Of a stretch of 64,000 nucleotides of DNA, positions 30,393-41,190 are shown piece by piece; position 1 is the stretch's first letter, and each line of letters opens with the position of its first letter. Source of the stretch: Pseudomonas tremae (GTDB lineage Bacteria; Pseudomonadota; Gammaproteobacteria; Pseudomonadales; Pseudomonadaceae). The translations under genes were made by a program, and so were the position numbers. Under the pieces are notes generated by a model. The model did no database searches. It saw nothing but the letters and a program-made list of their open reading frames with translations, and was not told the origin of the DNA. Location: positions 62,001-126,000 of the forward strand of contig NZ_LJRO01000153.1 of the NCBI RefSeq assembly GCF_001401155.1. Reading direction: 5' to 3'.

Positions 30393-31289
30393 TTAACCTT
30401 CACCGTTCGCAGGACCATTGCCGGAGTCTTTCGAACCCCGGCGACCGCGAAAATCAATCAGGCTGTCGACAATGGCAATTACCACGAGCAACGGATAGAT
30501 CAGTTGCATGAACACCAGCAGCGTGATGTACATCCCTACCAGCCAGAACCGCGAAAGGCGCTTTTCAGCAACCAGTCCGTGAATCAGGGCTAGCCCGGCA
30601 AATGCCAGCGGTACGCTGCACAGCGGTGTGATCATGGCTACCTGAGGCCCGAAATTCGGCCCAACCAGCATGCACACCAACAGCGCCAACGCAGGCACCA
30701 GTGGAAGTTTCACGGCGCGAAATTCACGCCCGAAACCACCAGGGTTGTACAACATCGCTTGCCAGTACCTGCCCAGCATCAGGCACAGCACACTGACGAT
30801 TTGCAACACAGCCGCTATCAGGCCATTCAGGACGGGAGCAATCAGTGACCCCAGACGCGCTCGCTCTTCTACGTTCAACTGCTCGTAGAGCCCGGCCAGC
30901 ATTGTCGGCAGATGTTTCTGCAACTCCTGCGACATTGCTTCCAGAGGTTCGCGAAAAACCGTGCCCAGAACCACTGCGTACACCACACCCAACGCCACGC
31001 TGACCAGCAGCACGCGGACCCAGGACTCGCTGGCACGCAAAACCATTGCCAAACTCAGCGAACCCAGCAGCACCATGGCTGTACGAGGTTCACCGAAATA
31101 CCACCAGACCAAGGCCGGCAGCAGAGCCCAGGACAGGACACCAACGGCATCACTGAACCCGCGTCGCAGGAGCACAAGGCAACCTGCGGCAGCACTCAAC
31201 CAGAACAACAGCGGCAACGCCGCACATCCAGCCACTACGAGAGTGGCCTGCATACGGCCGCGCATGATGAATTCAGCCAGGGCACGCAT
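30393..31289 (-). CDS. DUF2232/YybS-like polytopic membrane protein
   Basis: A 298-residue integral membrane protein with about eight hydrophobic segments, including LVVAGCAALPLLFWLSAAAG near the N-terminus and LVGMYITLLVFMQLIYPLLV near the C-terminus, then a short charged cytoplasmic tail FRGRRGSKDSGN. It resembles the DUF2232 (YybS) family. Its position between rpsR and rplI is conserved in pseudomonads, so it is co-transcribed with ribosomal proteins, but no role is known. GGATAG precedes the ATG. Confidence 0.8.
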   Translation of the reverse strand: MRALAEFIMRGRMQATLVVAGCAALPLLFWLSAAAGCLVLLRRGFSDAVGVLSWALLPALVWWYFGEPRTAMVLLGSLSLAMVLRASESWVRVLLVSVALGVVYAVVLGTVFREPLEAMSQELQKHLPTMLAGLYEQLNVEERARLGSLIAPVLNGLIAAVLQIVSVLCLMLGRYWQAMLYNPGGFGREFRAVKLPLVPALALLVCMLVGPNFGPQVAMITPLCSVPLAFAGLALIHGLVAEKRLSRFWLVGMYITLLVFMQLIYPLLVVIAIVDSLIDFRGRRGSKDSGNGPANGEG

Positions 31290-31328
31290 GCTTTCTATCC
31301 TTTGTTACGTTTTGTCGACTACCTGGTC

Positions 31329-31559
31329 TCAGCGGCCGTGGCTGTCGGTGTAGGCCAGCAGGGCCAGGAAGCGGGCACGCTTGATAGCGGTGGCCAGCTG
31401 ACGCTGATAACGTGCTTTGGTACCAGTGATACGGCTTGGAACGATTTTGCCGGTCTCGGATACGTAGGCTTTCAGAGTGTTGAGATCTTTGTAATCGATC
31501 TCTTTGACGTCTTCAGCGGTGAAGCGGCAGAATTTACGACGACGGAAGAAACGTGCCAT
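31329..31559 (-). CDS. rpsR: 30S ribosomal protein S18
   Basis: A 76-residue basic protein that binds S6 and 16S rRNA on the platform. The sequence [20 protein letters not shown] and the [20 protein letters not shown] core, here [19 protein letters not shown], are diagnostic. Second gene of the operon, 28 bases after rpsF. Confidence 0.98.
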
Positions 31560-31587
31560 GTAATTGGCTCCTCAAAAGGTCCGTGGA

Positions 31588-32013
31588 TTACTCGTCAGCG
31601 TTATCGCTAACGTCGCTGTTGTCGCCGTCATCGCCATCGGCGCTGTCGGAGTGCTCAGGACGGTCACGACGCTCACGGCGCTCACTGCGGTTCTCTTCAG
31701 CCTTGAGCATCTCGGACTGGCCAGTTACGGCTTCGTCGCGACGGATGACCAGGTTACGGATCACAGCATCGTTGTAACGGAAGTTGTCTTCCAGCTCGGC
31801 CAGAGCCTTGCCAGTGCACTCAACGTTCAGCATCACGTAGTGAGCCTTGTGAACATTGTTGATTGCGTAAGCCAGTTGACGACGGCCCCAATCTTCCAGA
31901 CGGTGGATTTTGCCGCCGTCTTCTTCGATCAGCTTGGTGTAACGCTCTACCATGCCGCCGACTTGCTCGCTTTGATCCGGGTGGACCAAAAAGATAATTT
32001 CGTAATGACGCAT
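31588..32013 (-). CDS. rpsF: 30S ribosomal protein S6
   Basis: A 141-residue protein starting [18 protein letters not shown], partner of S18. The C-terminal about 40 residues are an acidic/basic low-complexity tail ([18 protein letters not shown]), the region that RimK can extend with glutamates in relatives. AAGGAG precedes the ATG. First gene of the operon. Confidence 0.98.
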   Translation of the reverse strand: MRHYEIIFLVHPDQSEQVGGMVERYTKLIEEDGGKIHRLEDWGRRQLAYAINNVHKAHYVMLNVECTGKALAELEDNFRYNDAVIRNLVIRRDEAVTGQSEMLKAEENRSERRERRDRPEHSDSADGDDGDNSDVSDNADE

Positions 32014-32133
32014 GAATGCTCCTTACGGGTTGTAGCCTGCCGCTCAAATAGCGGTCAGACAAGGAGTGAATGACACTGTTGGTCTTGCTCAGGGACAGGC
32101 ACATGAGCGCCTGCCGTGACAGCAAGGGGCGCA

Positions 32134-32162
32134 ATTGTAGAGAAGGGTCGAGGGAGGTGCAA
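32134..32162 (-). promoter_or_regulatory. Sigma-70 promoter of the rpsF operon
   Basis: Reverse strand TTGCAC (32157-32162), 17 bases, TACAAT (32134-32139). It would give a leader of roughly 110 bases that holds a CCGCTATTTGAGCGG hairpin before the rpsF ribosome site, possibly the S6-S18 autoregulatory motif. Confidence 0.65.
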
Positions 32163-32227
32163 GGCAATTGGTAAGCCAGTGAGCAGATAGCGAAACGCGA
32201 CCTGCTCACTGGACGACCGGCAAGGGG

Positions 32228-32989
32228 TCAGGATTTCTTGCCGGCAGCCTTTACACTGCGCTGGCGCAGCGCTTCAAAAAGACACACGCCGGTCGCAACC
32301 GACACGTTCAGGCTGCTGACACTGCCCGCCATCGGCAGACGCACCAGATAATCACAGTGCTCGCGGGTCAGGCGACGCATGCCCTTGCCTTCAGCACCCA
32401 TAATGATGATGGTCGGCCCGGTCAGGTCCTGCTGATACAGCTCGACCTCGGCCTCGCCCGCCGTACCGACAACCCACAAACCGCGCTGCTGGAGTTTTTC
32501 CAGCGTGCGCGCAAGGTTGGTCACGGCCACCAGAGGAATCACTTCCGCAGCGCCGCAGGCGACTTTTCGCACAGCAGGCGTCAAGGTTGCAGACTTGTCC
32601 TTGGGCACGATAACAGCCAGCGCACCGGCCGCATCGGCGGTACGCAGGCAAGCGCCCAGGTTATGCGGATCAGTCACGCCATCAAGCACCAGCAGCAACG
32701 GCGGCCCCTCGCTGCGATCAAGCAGCTCATCGAGCATTGCCTCGCCCCAGACCTGGCTCGGGCTGACGTCGGCGACCACGCCCTGATGCACGCCTTCAAC
32801 CCAGGCGTCCATTTCGCGACGCTCGGCCTGACCGATAGTCACGCGATTTTCGCTCGCCAGTGAGACCAGCGTTTGAACACGAGGGTCATTACGACCCTCT
32901 GCCAGCCAGATGTGCTTGACGCGCTTGGGGTGATGACGAAGCAAAGCTTCTACGGCGTGTACGCCGTAGATTTTTTCCAGCTGACTCAT
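32228..32989 (-). CDS. rlmB: 23S rRNA 2'-O-methyltransferase (Gm2251) RlmB
   Basis: A 253-residue SpoU/TrmH-type methyltransferase that methylates the ribose of G2251 in the peptidyl-transferase P-loop of 23S rRNA. An N-terminal substrate-binding domain (IYGVHAVEALL) precedes the knotted SPOUT fold: motif 1 NLGACLRTADAAGA, motif 2 MGAEGKGMRRL and motif 3 SSLNVSVATGVCLFEAL. Its ATG overlaps the rnr stop by four bases, so the two are co-translated. Confidence 0.96.
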   Translation of the reverse strand: MSQLEKIYGVHAVEALLRHHPKRVKHIWLAEGRNDPRVQTLVSLASENRVTIGQAERREMDAWVEGVHQGVVADVSPSQVWGEAMLDELLDRSEGPPLLLVLDGVTDPHNLGACLRTADAAGALAVIVPKDKSATLTPAVRKVACGAAEVIPLVAVTNLARTLEKLQQRGLWVVGTAGEAEVELYQQDLTGPTIIIMGAEGKGMRRLTREHCDYLVRLPMAGSVSSLNVSVATGVCLFEALRQRSVKAAGKKS

Positions 32990-35619
32990 GACTTGGCCTT
33001 GGGTTTACGAGCGCCACTGCTTTTTGCAGCCGGCGCGGAGCCCGTCTTCGACGAGCCTTTGCGGTGCTTGCTGGCCGGCTTGCTCGACGAAGGAGCAGAG
33101 CCCGACCTGTCAGACTTTCCCGACGACGCCTTGCTACCACCCTTCGCGTCTGCCAGAAGTGCTTTCTTCAGTTCGCGGCTTTTACGCACTTCTGCGTTTT
33201 TAGCCGCCGCATCGCCCGGGCGATACGCTTCGGAACTGGTCTCTTTGGCCGAAGAGGTACGGCGACCTGACTTGGTGGCAGGTGCCTTGTCCTTCTCAGC
33301 CGCAGCGGCTGCAGGTGGCGCAGTGTCATGACCGCGACGCTTGCGACCGACAGGTGTAGCGGCGGCTGCCGTTGCGAAAATCTCGAAATCGATCTTGCGC
33401 TCATCCAGATCGACACGCATGACGCGCACTTCAACAGTATCGCCAAGGCGGAAATTACGCCCGGTACGCTCACCGGCAAGGCGGTGATGCAGCGGGTCGA
33501 AATGGTAGTAGTCGCCCGGCAGTGCGGTGACGTGGACCAGACCCTCGACATATATATCGGTCAGCTCGACGAACAGGCCAAAACCGGTTACCGCCGTGAT
33601 CACACCGGGGAACGACTCGCCGACGCGATCCTTCATATACTCGCACTTGAGCCAATTGACCACGTCACGCGTGGCCTCATCAGCGCGGCGCTCGCTCATC
33701 GAACACTGCTCGCCCAACTGATCGAGCAATGCGTCGTCGTACGGATAGATACGCGCTTTCGGAATCGTTGCAGCGCCTGCACGACGAACATGCGGGGTAT
33801 CCTGCTTGGAGCGGATAACGCTGCGGATCGCGCGGTGCGTCAACAGATCGGGATAGCGACGGATCGGCGACGTGAAGTGCGTATACGCCTCGTAATTCAG
33901 GCCGAAGTGGCCATTGTTGTCCGAGCTGTACACCGCCTGACTCAACGAACGCAGCATCACGGTCTGGATCAGGTGATAGTCCGGACGATCACGAACGGTC
34001 TCAAGCAGTGCCTGATAGTCCTTCGGCGTCGGGCCTTCCTTGCCTTTGTGCAGGGTCAGACCCAACTCGCCAAGGAACGCACGCAGTTTTTCCAGACGCT
34101 CCGGTGGCGGACCATCGTGGACACGGTACAACGCAGGAATTTCGTGCTTTTTAAGGAACTGCGCGGTGGCCACGTTGGCAGCCAGCATGCACTCCTCGAT
34201 CAGCTTGTGAGCGTCGTTGCGGGTAGTCGGACGAATTTCGGCGATCTTGCGCTCGGAGCCGAAGATGATCCGGGTTTCCTGAGTTTCGAAATCGATCGCA
34301 CCCCGCACATGACGCGCGCCAAGCAACACCTTGTACATGGCGTAAAGCTGCTTGAGGTGCGGCACCACATCGCCATATTCGCCGCGCAGGCTCTTCGCCT
34401 CGGCGGTTTTAGGCTGCTCCAGAATCGTGCTGACCTTGTTATAGGTCAGACGGGCATGGGAATGGATGATGCCTTCGTAGAACACGTAGTCAGTCATTTC
34501 GCCGGTCTTGGAGATAGTCATCTCACAGACCATGGCCAGACGATCAACGTGCGGGTTCAGCGAGCACAGGCCGTTGGACAATTGCTCAGGCAGCATAGGT
34601 ACGACACGCTCGGGGAAATACACCGAGTTGCCGCGTACCTGAGACTCGGCATCCAGCGCCGAACCGATTTTTACGTAGCTCGATACGTCGGCAATTGCCA
34701 CGTAGAGCTTCCAGCCACCGGAGAACAAACGCAGTTTGCCCGGCTTGGCTTCGCAATAAACCGCATCGTCGAAGTCGCGTGCATCTTCACCATCGATGGT
34801 AACGAAAGGCAAGTGACGCAGATCGACGCGATGCTCCTTGTCCTTCTCTTCGACTTCCGGCTTGAGCTTGGCAGCCTCCTTGAGGACGGCTTCGGGCCAT
34901 ACGTGCGGAATATCGTAAGTACGCAGCGCAACATCGATCTCCATGCCCGGAGCCATGTAGTTACCGACCACTTCGACCACATCACCTTGCGGCTGGAAGC
35001 GCGGGGTTGGCCAGTGAGTGATCTTCACCTCGACGAACTGGCCGATTTTGGCGCTGTTGTTGCGACCCGGCGTGACCAGCACTTCCTGCTGGATCTTCGG
35101 GTTGTCGGGCACCACAAAACCAATGCCGCTTTCTTCGAAATAGCGACCCACTATGGTTTCGTGAGCACGCGAGATCACCTCGACGATCACACCCTCGCGA
35201 CGGCCACGACGGTCCAGGCCGGAGACCCGAGCCAGCGCCCGATCACCGTCGAACACCAGACGCATCTGCGCCGGGCTCATGAACAGGTCGTCGGAGCCGT
35301 CGTCGGGAACCAGAAAACCGAAACCGTCGCGATGGCCGGAGATGCGACCCAGGATCAGGTCAAGCTTGTCTACCGGTGCATAGGTGCCACGACGGGTGTA
35401 GATCAATTGGGCGTCGCGCTCCATCGCACGAAGGCGACGGCGCAGGGCCTCGAATTGATCCTCGGTGGTCAGGCCGAATTCTTCGACCAGTTGCTCGCGA
35501 CTTGCCGGCGAACCGCGCTCGGCAAGGTGCTGCAAGATCAGCTCGCGGCTGGGAATGGGGTTTCCGTATTTTTCCGCTTCACGAGCGGCCTCGGGATCGA
35601 GGGACTGCCAATCGGCCAT
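32986..35619 (-). CDS. rnr: Ribonuclease R
   Basis: An 877-residue 3'-5' exoribonuclease that degrades structured RNA, including rRNA and tmRNA-tagged messages. N-terminal helix-turn-helix and two cold-shock domains, the RNB catalytic domain with its metal-binding aspartates (FVTIDGEDARDFDDAVYCE), an S1 domain, and a Lys/Ser/Ala-rich C-terminal tail of about 120 residues are visible in order. An ATG at 35619 starts MADWQSLDPEAAR. First gene of the rnr-rlmB pair. Confidence 0.97.
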   Translation of the reverse strand: MADWQSLDPEAAREAEKYGNPIPSRELILQHLAERGSPASREQLVEEFGLTTEDQFEALRRRLRAMERDAQLIYTRRGTYAPVDKLDLILGRISGHRDGFGFLVPDDGSDDLFMSPAQMRLVFDGDRALARVSGLDRRGRREGVIVEVISRAHETIVGRYFEESGIGFVVPDNPKIQQEVLVTPGRNNSAKIGQFVEVKITHWPTPRFQPQGDVVEVVGNYMAPGMEIDVALRTYDIPHVWPEAVLKEAAKLKPEVEEKDKEHRVDLRHLPFVTIDGEDARDFDDAVYCEAKPGKLRLFSGGWKLYVAIADVSSYVKIGSALDAESQVRGNSVYFPERVVPMLPEQLSNGLCSLNPHVDRLAMVCEMTISKTGEMTDYVFYEGIIHSHARLTYNKVSTILEQPKTAEAKSLRGEYGDVVPHLKQLYAMYKVLLGARHVRGAIDFETQETRIIFGSERKIAEIRPTTRNDAHKLIEECMLAANVATAQFLKKHEIPALYRVHDGPPPERLEKLRAFLGELGLTLHKGKEGPTPKDYQALLETVRDRPDYHLIQTVMLRSLSQAVYSSDNNGHFGLNYEAYTHFTSPIRRYPDLLTHRAIRSVIRSKQDTPHVRRAGAATIPKARIYPYDDALLDQLGEQCSMSERRADEATRDVVNWLKCEYMKDRVGESFPGVITAVTGFGLFVELTDIYVEGLVHVTALPGDYYHFDPLHHRLAGERTGRNFRLGDTVEVRVMRVDLDERKIDFEIFATAAAATPVGRKRRGHDTAPPAAAAAEKDKAPATKSGRRTSSAKETSSEAYRPGDAAAKNAEVRKSRELKKALLADAKGGSKASSGKSDRSGSAPSSSKPASKHRKGSSKTGSAPAAKSSGARKPKAKS

Positions 35620-35781
35620 TAGATAGTTTTCACCTTGTATATATAGGGGTTAGTTTGGCATAGACCTCATGAAACGGGAAATTTCACGCTCAAACCGGCC
35701 TGTAAATCATAGGCTCGACCACACTGAAACGCCCGAAACACGCCGCCTGTGATTTTTTTGGACTTTTTTTCACTGCCGGGG

Positions 35782-35810
35782 TTTACAGCCCAAAAGACGC
35801 TCCGTATAGT
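35782..35810 (+). promoter_or_regulatory. Promoter of tRNA-Leu copy 1
   Basis: TTTACA (35782-35787), 17 bases, TATAGT (35805-35810), followed by a GCGCGCC discriminator typical of stringently controlled stable-RNA promoters. Confidence 0.85.
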
Positions 35811-35844
35811 GCGCGCCATCGACAGGCCTATGCCTTCCGATACT

Positions 35845-35931
35845 GCCCAGATGGTGAAATTGGTAGACACGCCAGCTTCAGGTGCTGGTGACCGCAAGGT
35901 CGTGGAAGTTCGAGTCTTCTTCTGGGCACCA
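35845..35931 (+). tRNA. tRNA-Leu, anticodon CAG (copy 1)
   Basis: An 87-base class II tRNA. The acceptor stem GCCCAGA pairs with TCTGGGC; the D arm contains GGTGAAATTGGTAGACAC; the anticodon stem CCAGC/GCTGG holds loop TTCAGGT with anticodon CAG; a long variable arm and the TTCGAGT T-loop follow; CCA is encoded. It reads CUG, the most used leucine codon in these genomes. Confidence 0.98.
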
Positions 35932-35967
35932 ATTCAGGCGACAGACTACAACAGTCTCAGGCCTCAC

Positions 35968-35992
35968 AAAAACCCGCGAAAGCGGGTTTTTG
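35968..35992 (+). terminator. Terminator of tRNA-Leu copy 1
   Basis: AAAAACCCGC, loop GAAA, GCGGGTTTTT, about 37 bases after the tRNA. Confidence 0.88.
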
Positions 35993-36024
35993 CATTTTCC
36001 GCCTTTGATTAATCAAAACAGGGG

Positions 36025-36053
36025 TTTACAGAGCAAAACGATGGCCGTATAGT
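36025..36053 (+). promoter_or_regulatory. Promoter of tRNA-Leu copy 2
   Basis: TTTACA (36025-36030), 17 bases, TATAGT (36048-36053), exactly 243 bases downstream of the copy 1 elements. Confidence 0.85.
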
Positions 36054-36087
36054 GCGCCCCATCAACGGCGTACACGTCATTGATACT

Positions 36088-36174
36088 GCCCAGATGGTGA
36101 AATTGGTAGACACGCCAGCTTCAGGTGCTGGTGACCGCAAGGTCGTGGAAGTTCGAGTCTTCTTCTGGGCACCA
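36088..36174 (+). tRNA. tRNA-Leu, anticodon CAG (copy 2)
   Basis: Base-for-base identical to copy 1 over 87 bases, including encoded CCA, and starting 243 bases later. Each copy has its own promoter and terminator, so dosage rather than one operon supplies this tRNA. Confidence 0.98.
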
Positions 36175-36177
36175 ATT

Positions 36178-36208
36178 CAAAAAAACCGAGCCAATGGCTC
36201 GGTTTTTT
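36178..36208 (+). terminator. Terminator of tRNA-Leu copy 2
   Basis: AAAAAACCGAGCC, loop AAT, GGCTCGGTTTTTT, starting just after the CCA end. Its sequence differs from the copy 1 terminator. It may also end the leftward chemoreceptor transcript. Confidence 0.9.
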
Positions 36209-36279
36209 GCTTTCTGGACTTACCAAAAACAGTCCGGCCTGCACCCGGCACTGCAACTGCAGCGCCGAACCATGCGCAT

Positions 36280-38214
36280 TCAAGCCCTGAACTGCCCCAG
36301 GCTGGCTTTCAGCTGTGCAGCCAGCCCGCTGAGTACTTTGCCACTGGCGGTCGTTTCCACCACCGCTTTGGCAGCTCGCTCGGCCTGAGCGTGAATCACC
36401 TCTACCCGACCGCGAACAGCCTGTGCACCCTGCGCCTGATGAACCGCTGCCTGAGTTGCCAGGCCAATGGCTGCATGCACCTGCTCGACAGAAGCCTGAA
36501 CCGTCTGCTGACGCTTGGCACTGTCGCGCAACACTTCAAGCCCTTCCTTGGCCTGTCGACCAGCGACACCGATGGCGGCTACAGCCTCTTTTGCGCCACG
36601 CTGCAAGGCGATGATGTGTTCCTGAATATCCCCCGTCGAACTCTGCGTCTTGCTGGCCAGCGCTCGAACTTCGTCGGCGACTACGGCAAAGCCCCTGCCC
36701 GTTTCGCCTGCACGCGCCGCTTCGATGGCGGCGTTGAGCGCAAGCAGGTTGGTTTGTTCGGCAATACCGTGGATGACTTCCAGCACAACCTCGATCTGCT
36801 GGCTTTGCTGCGCCAGGCGCTCGATGACCTGCGCACCGGTCTCGACCTGACCGGCCAGCGCTTCGATCAGCCCGCCGACCTGACTGGAAGTACGGGTGTT
36901 TTCATCAGTAGCCTGCTTGATATCGATCACCTGACGCAGGGCGGCCTGCATTGCGTGACTTTCCGACTGCGCCTCGTCGGCCATCTGCTCCAGCGCTTTA
37001 AGACTGGCTGCCACCTCATCACGCTGCAACTCGGCCGCCGCATCGGCACCGGCATTGCGCTGGCTCATTGCACCGATCTCGATCCCGGTCAACTGTGCAA
37101 CCTCACCCGCCTCACGCACGATGGGCTGCAACTTGTCGATGAAGCGATTGACCGCTGCCGACATGTCGCCAATCTCGTCATTGCTGTCCAGCTTGACGCG
37201 CTTGGTCAAGTCACCCTCTCCCGCCGCCAGATCGTTGAGTGCCGCGATCAACAGATGCAGCTTGCTGACCACTCGACGCCCCAGTACGACAGCCAGCAAC
37301 AGCAGTACGCCAAGGCCCACCAACGCCAGGCCCATGCCGATCCGCCAGCGCAGCGTTTCGGCCGCTTCCTGAACAGTGACACGCGTGTTGCCGGTCATTG
37401 CCGTTGCTGCGGCCTGAGCCGCTTGCAAGCGCCCACGCAGAGCCGTCGAGCTGTCTTTTGACGCACTGGCAAGGCTGTCGGAGACCAATTGTTCGCCGCT
37501 GGTGATCAGCGCTGCAAAACGCTTGTCCAGTGCCGCAAGATTTTCCTCGACCGTTGCAGTGGAAACGCCCATGCGCACTTTGCCGATCTCGACACCATTA
37601 GGGCTGATGGAGGCCTCGACGTAGTACACGGATGGATCGTTTTTTGCGGCACTCAGAACTTTATCCATCGCCCGCTCGCCCTCGCCCTTGGCCAGCAACG
37701 CTCTGACCAGCGCGTTATCCCGGTTCATGTAGCGAGTAAGGTGCTCTCCTGCTGCATCGTCATAGACGACGAACAGCACATTGGGATTGCGCTGCGCCCG
37801 TCGGGCAAACTCGGAAAGTGTCGGTGTGTCGTTGTCCCACATGGCTCGCGGAGCGACGGCAGCCAGCAATTCGGCCATATCGGTGGCCGAGTCTTTGAGG
37901 TCTTTTTCCAGCGTGGCGCGCAGTTGCGTCTGCTCGTCTTTCAAACGCGTCGACAGACCGACACTCAGGCGTTGACGCGTGCTGGCCGAAAGCGCATCGA
38001 GACTCGACGTCACTTCGCTACTCGCCAGTTCCAGCTCGGAGGAAAGATGTTGCGAATCTACCCCGAGGCGATTGGCGAGATCCGCCTCAAGGGCTGTGAC
38101 CGTGCTCCGGGTAAGCGCAACCGCCACGATGACTTGCACCAGAAGGGCAATGCCCAACGCAATGAAGACCGGGCGCAGCAGACGACTTTGCAATAGAGAT
38201 AAGATCGCAGACAC
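36280..38214 (-). CDS. Methyl-accepting chemotaxis protein
   Basis: A 644-residue chemoreceptor. TM1 is about residues 13-34, a helical periplasmic sensor domain follows (about 35-290), TM2 is in the segment [20 protein letters not shown], then HAMP and the long cytoplasmic coiled coil. The conserved tip [20 protein letters not shown] is present, so it should contact CheA and CheW. No C-terminal CheR-binding pentapeptide is seen; it ends LGQFRA. GTG start at 38214 with AAGGA upstream. The ligand is unknown; the sensor is a helical bundle with a PAS-like section containing [18 protein letters not shown] sigma-54-like promoter lies 60 bases upstream. Confidence 0.93.
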   Translation of the reverse strand: MSAILSLLQSRLLRPVFIALGIALLVQVIVAVALTRSTVTALEADLANRLGVDSQHLSSELELASSEVTSSLDALSASTRQRLSVGLSTRLKDEQTQLRATLEKDLKDSATDMAELLAAVAPRAMWDNDTPTLSEFARRAQRNPNVLFVVYDDAAGEHLTRYMNRDNALVRALLAKGEGERAMDKVLSAAKNDPSVYYVEASISPNGVEIGKVRMGVSTATVEENLAALDKRFAALITSGEQLVSDSLASASKDSSTALRGRLQAAQAAATAMTGNTRVTVQEAAETLRWRIGMGLALVGLGVLLLLAVVLGRRVVSKLHLLIAALNDLAAGEGDLTKRVKLDSNDEIGDMSAAVNRFIDKLQPIVREAGEVAQLTGIEIGAMSQRNAGADAAAELQRDEVAASLKALEQMADEAQSESHAMQAALRQVIDIKQATDENTRTSSQVGGLIEALAGQVETGAQVIERLAQQSQQIEVVLEVIHGIAEQTNLLALNAAIEAARAGETGRGFAVVADEVRALASKTQSSTGDIQEHIIALQRGAKEAVAAIGVAGRQAKEGLEVLRDSAKRQQTVQASVEQVHAAIGLATQAAVHQAQGAQAVRGRVEVIHAQAERAAKAVVETTASGKVLSGLAAQLKASLGQFRA

Positions 38215-38274
38215 AGGAGAATCCTTCCACCCTGAGCGCCACTAAAATGATGGCACTTTTCTGTCACCTTTGTA

Positions 38275-38289
38275 GCAAGCGCCGTGCCG
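38275..38289 (-). promoter_or_regulatory. Sigma-54-like promoter of the chemoreceptor gene
   Basis: Reverse strand CGGCACGGCGCTTGC matches TGGCACg-N4-TTGC except for the first base; T follows the GC of the -12 element. Predicted start near 38264, 50 bases before the GTG. Confidence 0.6.
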
Positions 38290-38338
38290 TGACACAAGTC
38301 TCACTTTCTGGCGCATTTGATACGCCAGACTTCGAAAG

Positions 38339-38368
38339 CAGAAAGGGCCGCAAATGCGGCCCTTTCTG
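38339..38368 (-). terminator. Terminator of the purA superoperon
   Basis: CAGAAAGGGCCGC, loop of four, GCGGCCCTTTCTG, a 13-bp stem 17 bases after the purA stop. Confidence 0.88.
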
Positions 38369-38385
38369 TATAACCAAGCGATGAA

Positions 38386-39693
<1,308 letters not shown>

Positions 39694-39732
39694 TCACGCA
39701 AACTTGGTGCCGGCGGCGGCCGGCAGGGATAC

Positions 39733-40920
39733 TCAAGAAGCCAGCGGCATTACCTGCCAGTGCTCGCCATGCTGAATCAATTGCCGGTCACAGTCGGCTT
39801 CGCGCGCCGCACTCACCTGCTGCCCAGGCAATGCCTGAACCACACGCTGACCCTCATTGCGCAACTGGCATACCTGCTGCCAGAGTGCCGCGTCCGTGCT
39901 GTCCGGCATCCATATGCCACCGGACGGTAAAACGATTTCTGCCTGCCCCAGAGTTACCAGGGTTTTCAGGTCAGTGGAAAAGCCGGTCGCCGGGCGGGCA
40001 CGACCGAAGTCGGCGCCGATATCATCGTAACGACCGCCCTGGGCAATCGACTGGCCCACGCCCGGTACGAACACCGCAAAGACCACACCGGTATGGTAGT
40101 GGTAGCCGCGCAGTTCGCCGAGATCGAAATACAAAGGCAGCTGCGGGAAGCGCACAGCCAGGCGATCGGCGATAGCCAGCAGGTCATCAAGCGCTGCCAA
40201 CACAGGTGCAGGGGCCGCCGACAGTCGATCCCGAGCTGCATCAAGCACCTCACGACCACCGCACAGATCAACCAGCGCACGCAGCATCGAAGCCAGCTCT
40301 TGCGGCAGATCAGCGGTCAGTGCAACCACTTCGTCGATGGCCTTGCGTTGCAGCGCATCGAACAACTGCTGCTCGACCTCGCCTGACAGACCGGCCGCAC
40401 GCGCCAGACCACGATAGATACCGACATGCCCGAGGTCCATGTGCACATCCGGCACATCGGCCAGCTGCAGCATGGCCAGCATCAGACTGATGACCTCGAC
40501 GTCGCTGCTCGGGCTTGCGTCGCCATACAGCTCGGCGCCGAGCTGTATCGGACTGCGAGAGGAGGACAATGCTCGTGGCTGAGCATGCAGAACGCTGCCT
40601 GCGTAGCATAGACGGCTAGGGCCTTCACGCTTCAGGGTGTGCGCATCGATGCGTGCAACCTGTGGCGTGATGTCGGCACGAAAGCCCATCTGCCGGCCCG
40701 ATTGCGGGTCGATGACCTTGAAGGTGCGCAAATCCAGATCCGAACCCGCGCCGGTCAGCAGCGACTCCAGATACTCGATATGCGGGGTGACGACGAACTC
40801 ATAGCCCCAGCTCTGAAACAGATCCAACACCTGACGGCGCGCTACTTCAATACGTGCCGCTTCCGGTGGCAGTACTTCTTCGATGCCATCTGGTAGCAGC
40901 CAGCGGTCAACCGTTGCCAT
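39733..40920 (-). CDS. hisZ: ATP phosphoribosyltransferase regulatory subunit HisZ
   Basis: A 395-residue HisRS-like protein lacking the tRNA-binding C-terminal domain; it forms the hetero-octamer with short-form HisG and confers histidine feedback in the first step of histidine synthesis. Class II synthetase motifs are recognisable: [13 protein letters not shown], the motif-2-like [13 protein letters not shown] and the GGRYDDIG region. Start at 40920 with GGGGAAAGG upstream; the open frame continuing to 41136 crosses a hairpin and is not coding. hisG itself is elsewhere. Confidence 0.96.
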   Translation of the reverse strand: MATVDRWLLPDGIEEVLPPEAARIEVARRQVLDLFQSWGYEFVVTPHIEYLESLLTGAGSDLDLRTFKVIDPQSGRQMGFRADITPQVARIDAHTLKREGPSRLCYAGSVLHAQPRALSSSRSPIQLGAELYGDASPSSDVEVISLMLAMLQLADVPDVHMDLGHVGIYRGLARAAGLSGEVEQQLFDALQRKAIDEVVALTADLPQELASMLRALVDLCGGREVLDAARDRLSAAPAPVLAALDDLLAIADRLAVRFPQLPLYFDLGELRGYHYHTGVVFAVFVPGVGQSIAQGGRYDDIGADFGRARPATGFSTDLKTLVTLGQAEIVLPSGGIWMPDSTDAALWQQVCQLRNEGQRVVQALPGQQVSAAREADCDRQLIQHGEHWQVMPLAS

Positions 40921-40945
40921 TACGCCTTTCCCCTGTGATCCAGGC

Positions 40946-40965
40946 GGCCAGCCTACAGGCTGGCC
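40946..40965 (-). terminator. Hairpin between hflC and hisZ
   Basis: GGCCAGCC, loop TACA, GGCTGGCC: a perfect 8-bp stem 26 bases upstream of the hisZ start, with no T run. It may modulate hisZ-purA expression rather than end transcription. Confidence 0.5.
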
Positions 40966-41096
40966 TTGAGTGAAGCAGAGAGTGGCGCGCCGTATGACGG
41001 GCACGACAAATGCCCGGGACAGGCCACGCAGACCACTCTCCTCGAAAAACTTTGCCGCTTTCTGAATCAGATGCGGCCAATCAATCGTGCAGACGC

Positions 41097-41120
41097 AAAA
41101 AAGCCGGGAATTTCCCGGCT
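41097..41120 (-). terminator. Terminator after hflC
   Basis: Reverse strand AGCCGGGAA/TTCCCGGCTTTTTT, a 9-bp stem and T run about 70 bases beyond the hflC stop. It should split hisZ-purA from the upstream genes, at least in part. Confidence 0.85.
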
Positions 41121-41190
41121 GCCGCATGATACACACGTTTCACCGTACGTTCACCCCACCAGGCGGTTTTGCCGCCCGGCGGGTGATTGA

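Noticed and set aside
33328..35622. Long forward open frame of 764 codons opposite rnr
   Set aside because: Entirely antisense to RNase R and without a ribosome site or domain signal.
36052..37461. Forward open frame of 469 codons across tRNA-Leu copy 2 and the chemoreceptor
   Set aside because: It runs through the tRNA and its terminator and then antisense to the chemoreceptor, so it cannot be a gene.
40921..41136. N-terminal extension of hisZ
   Set aside because: It crosses a hairpin and the hflC terminator, and homologues start at MATVDRW.
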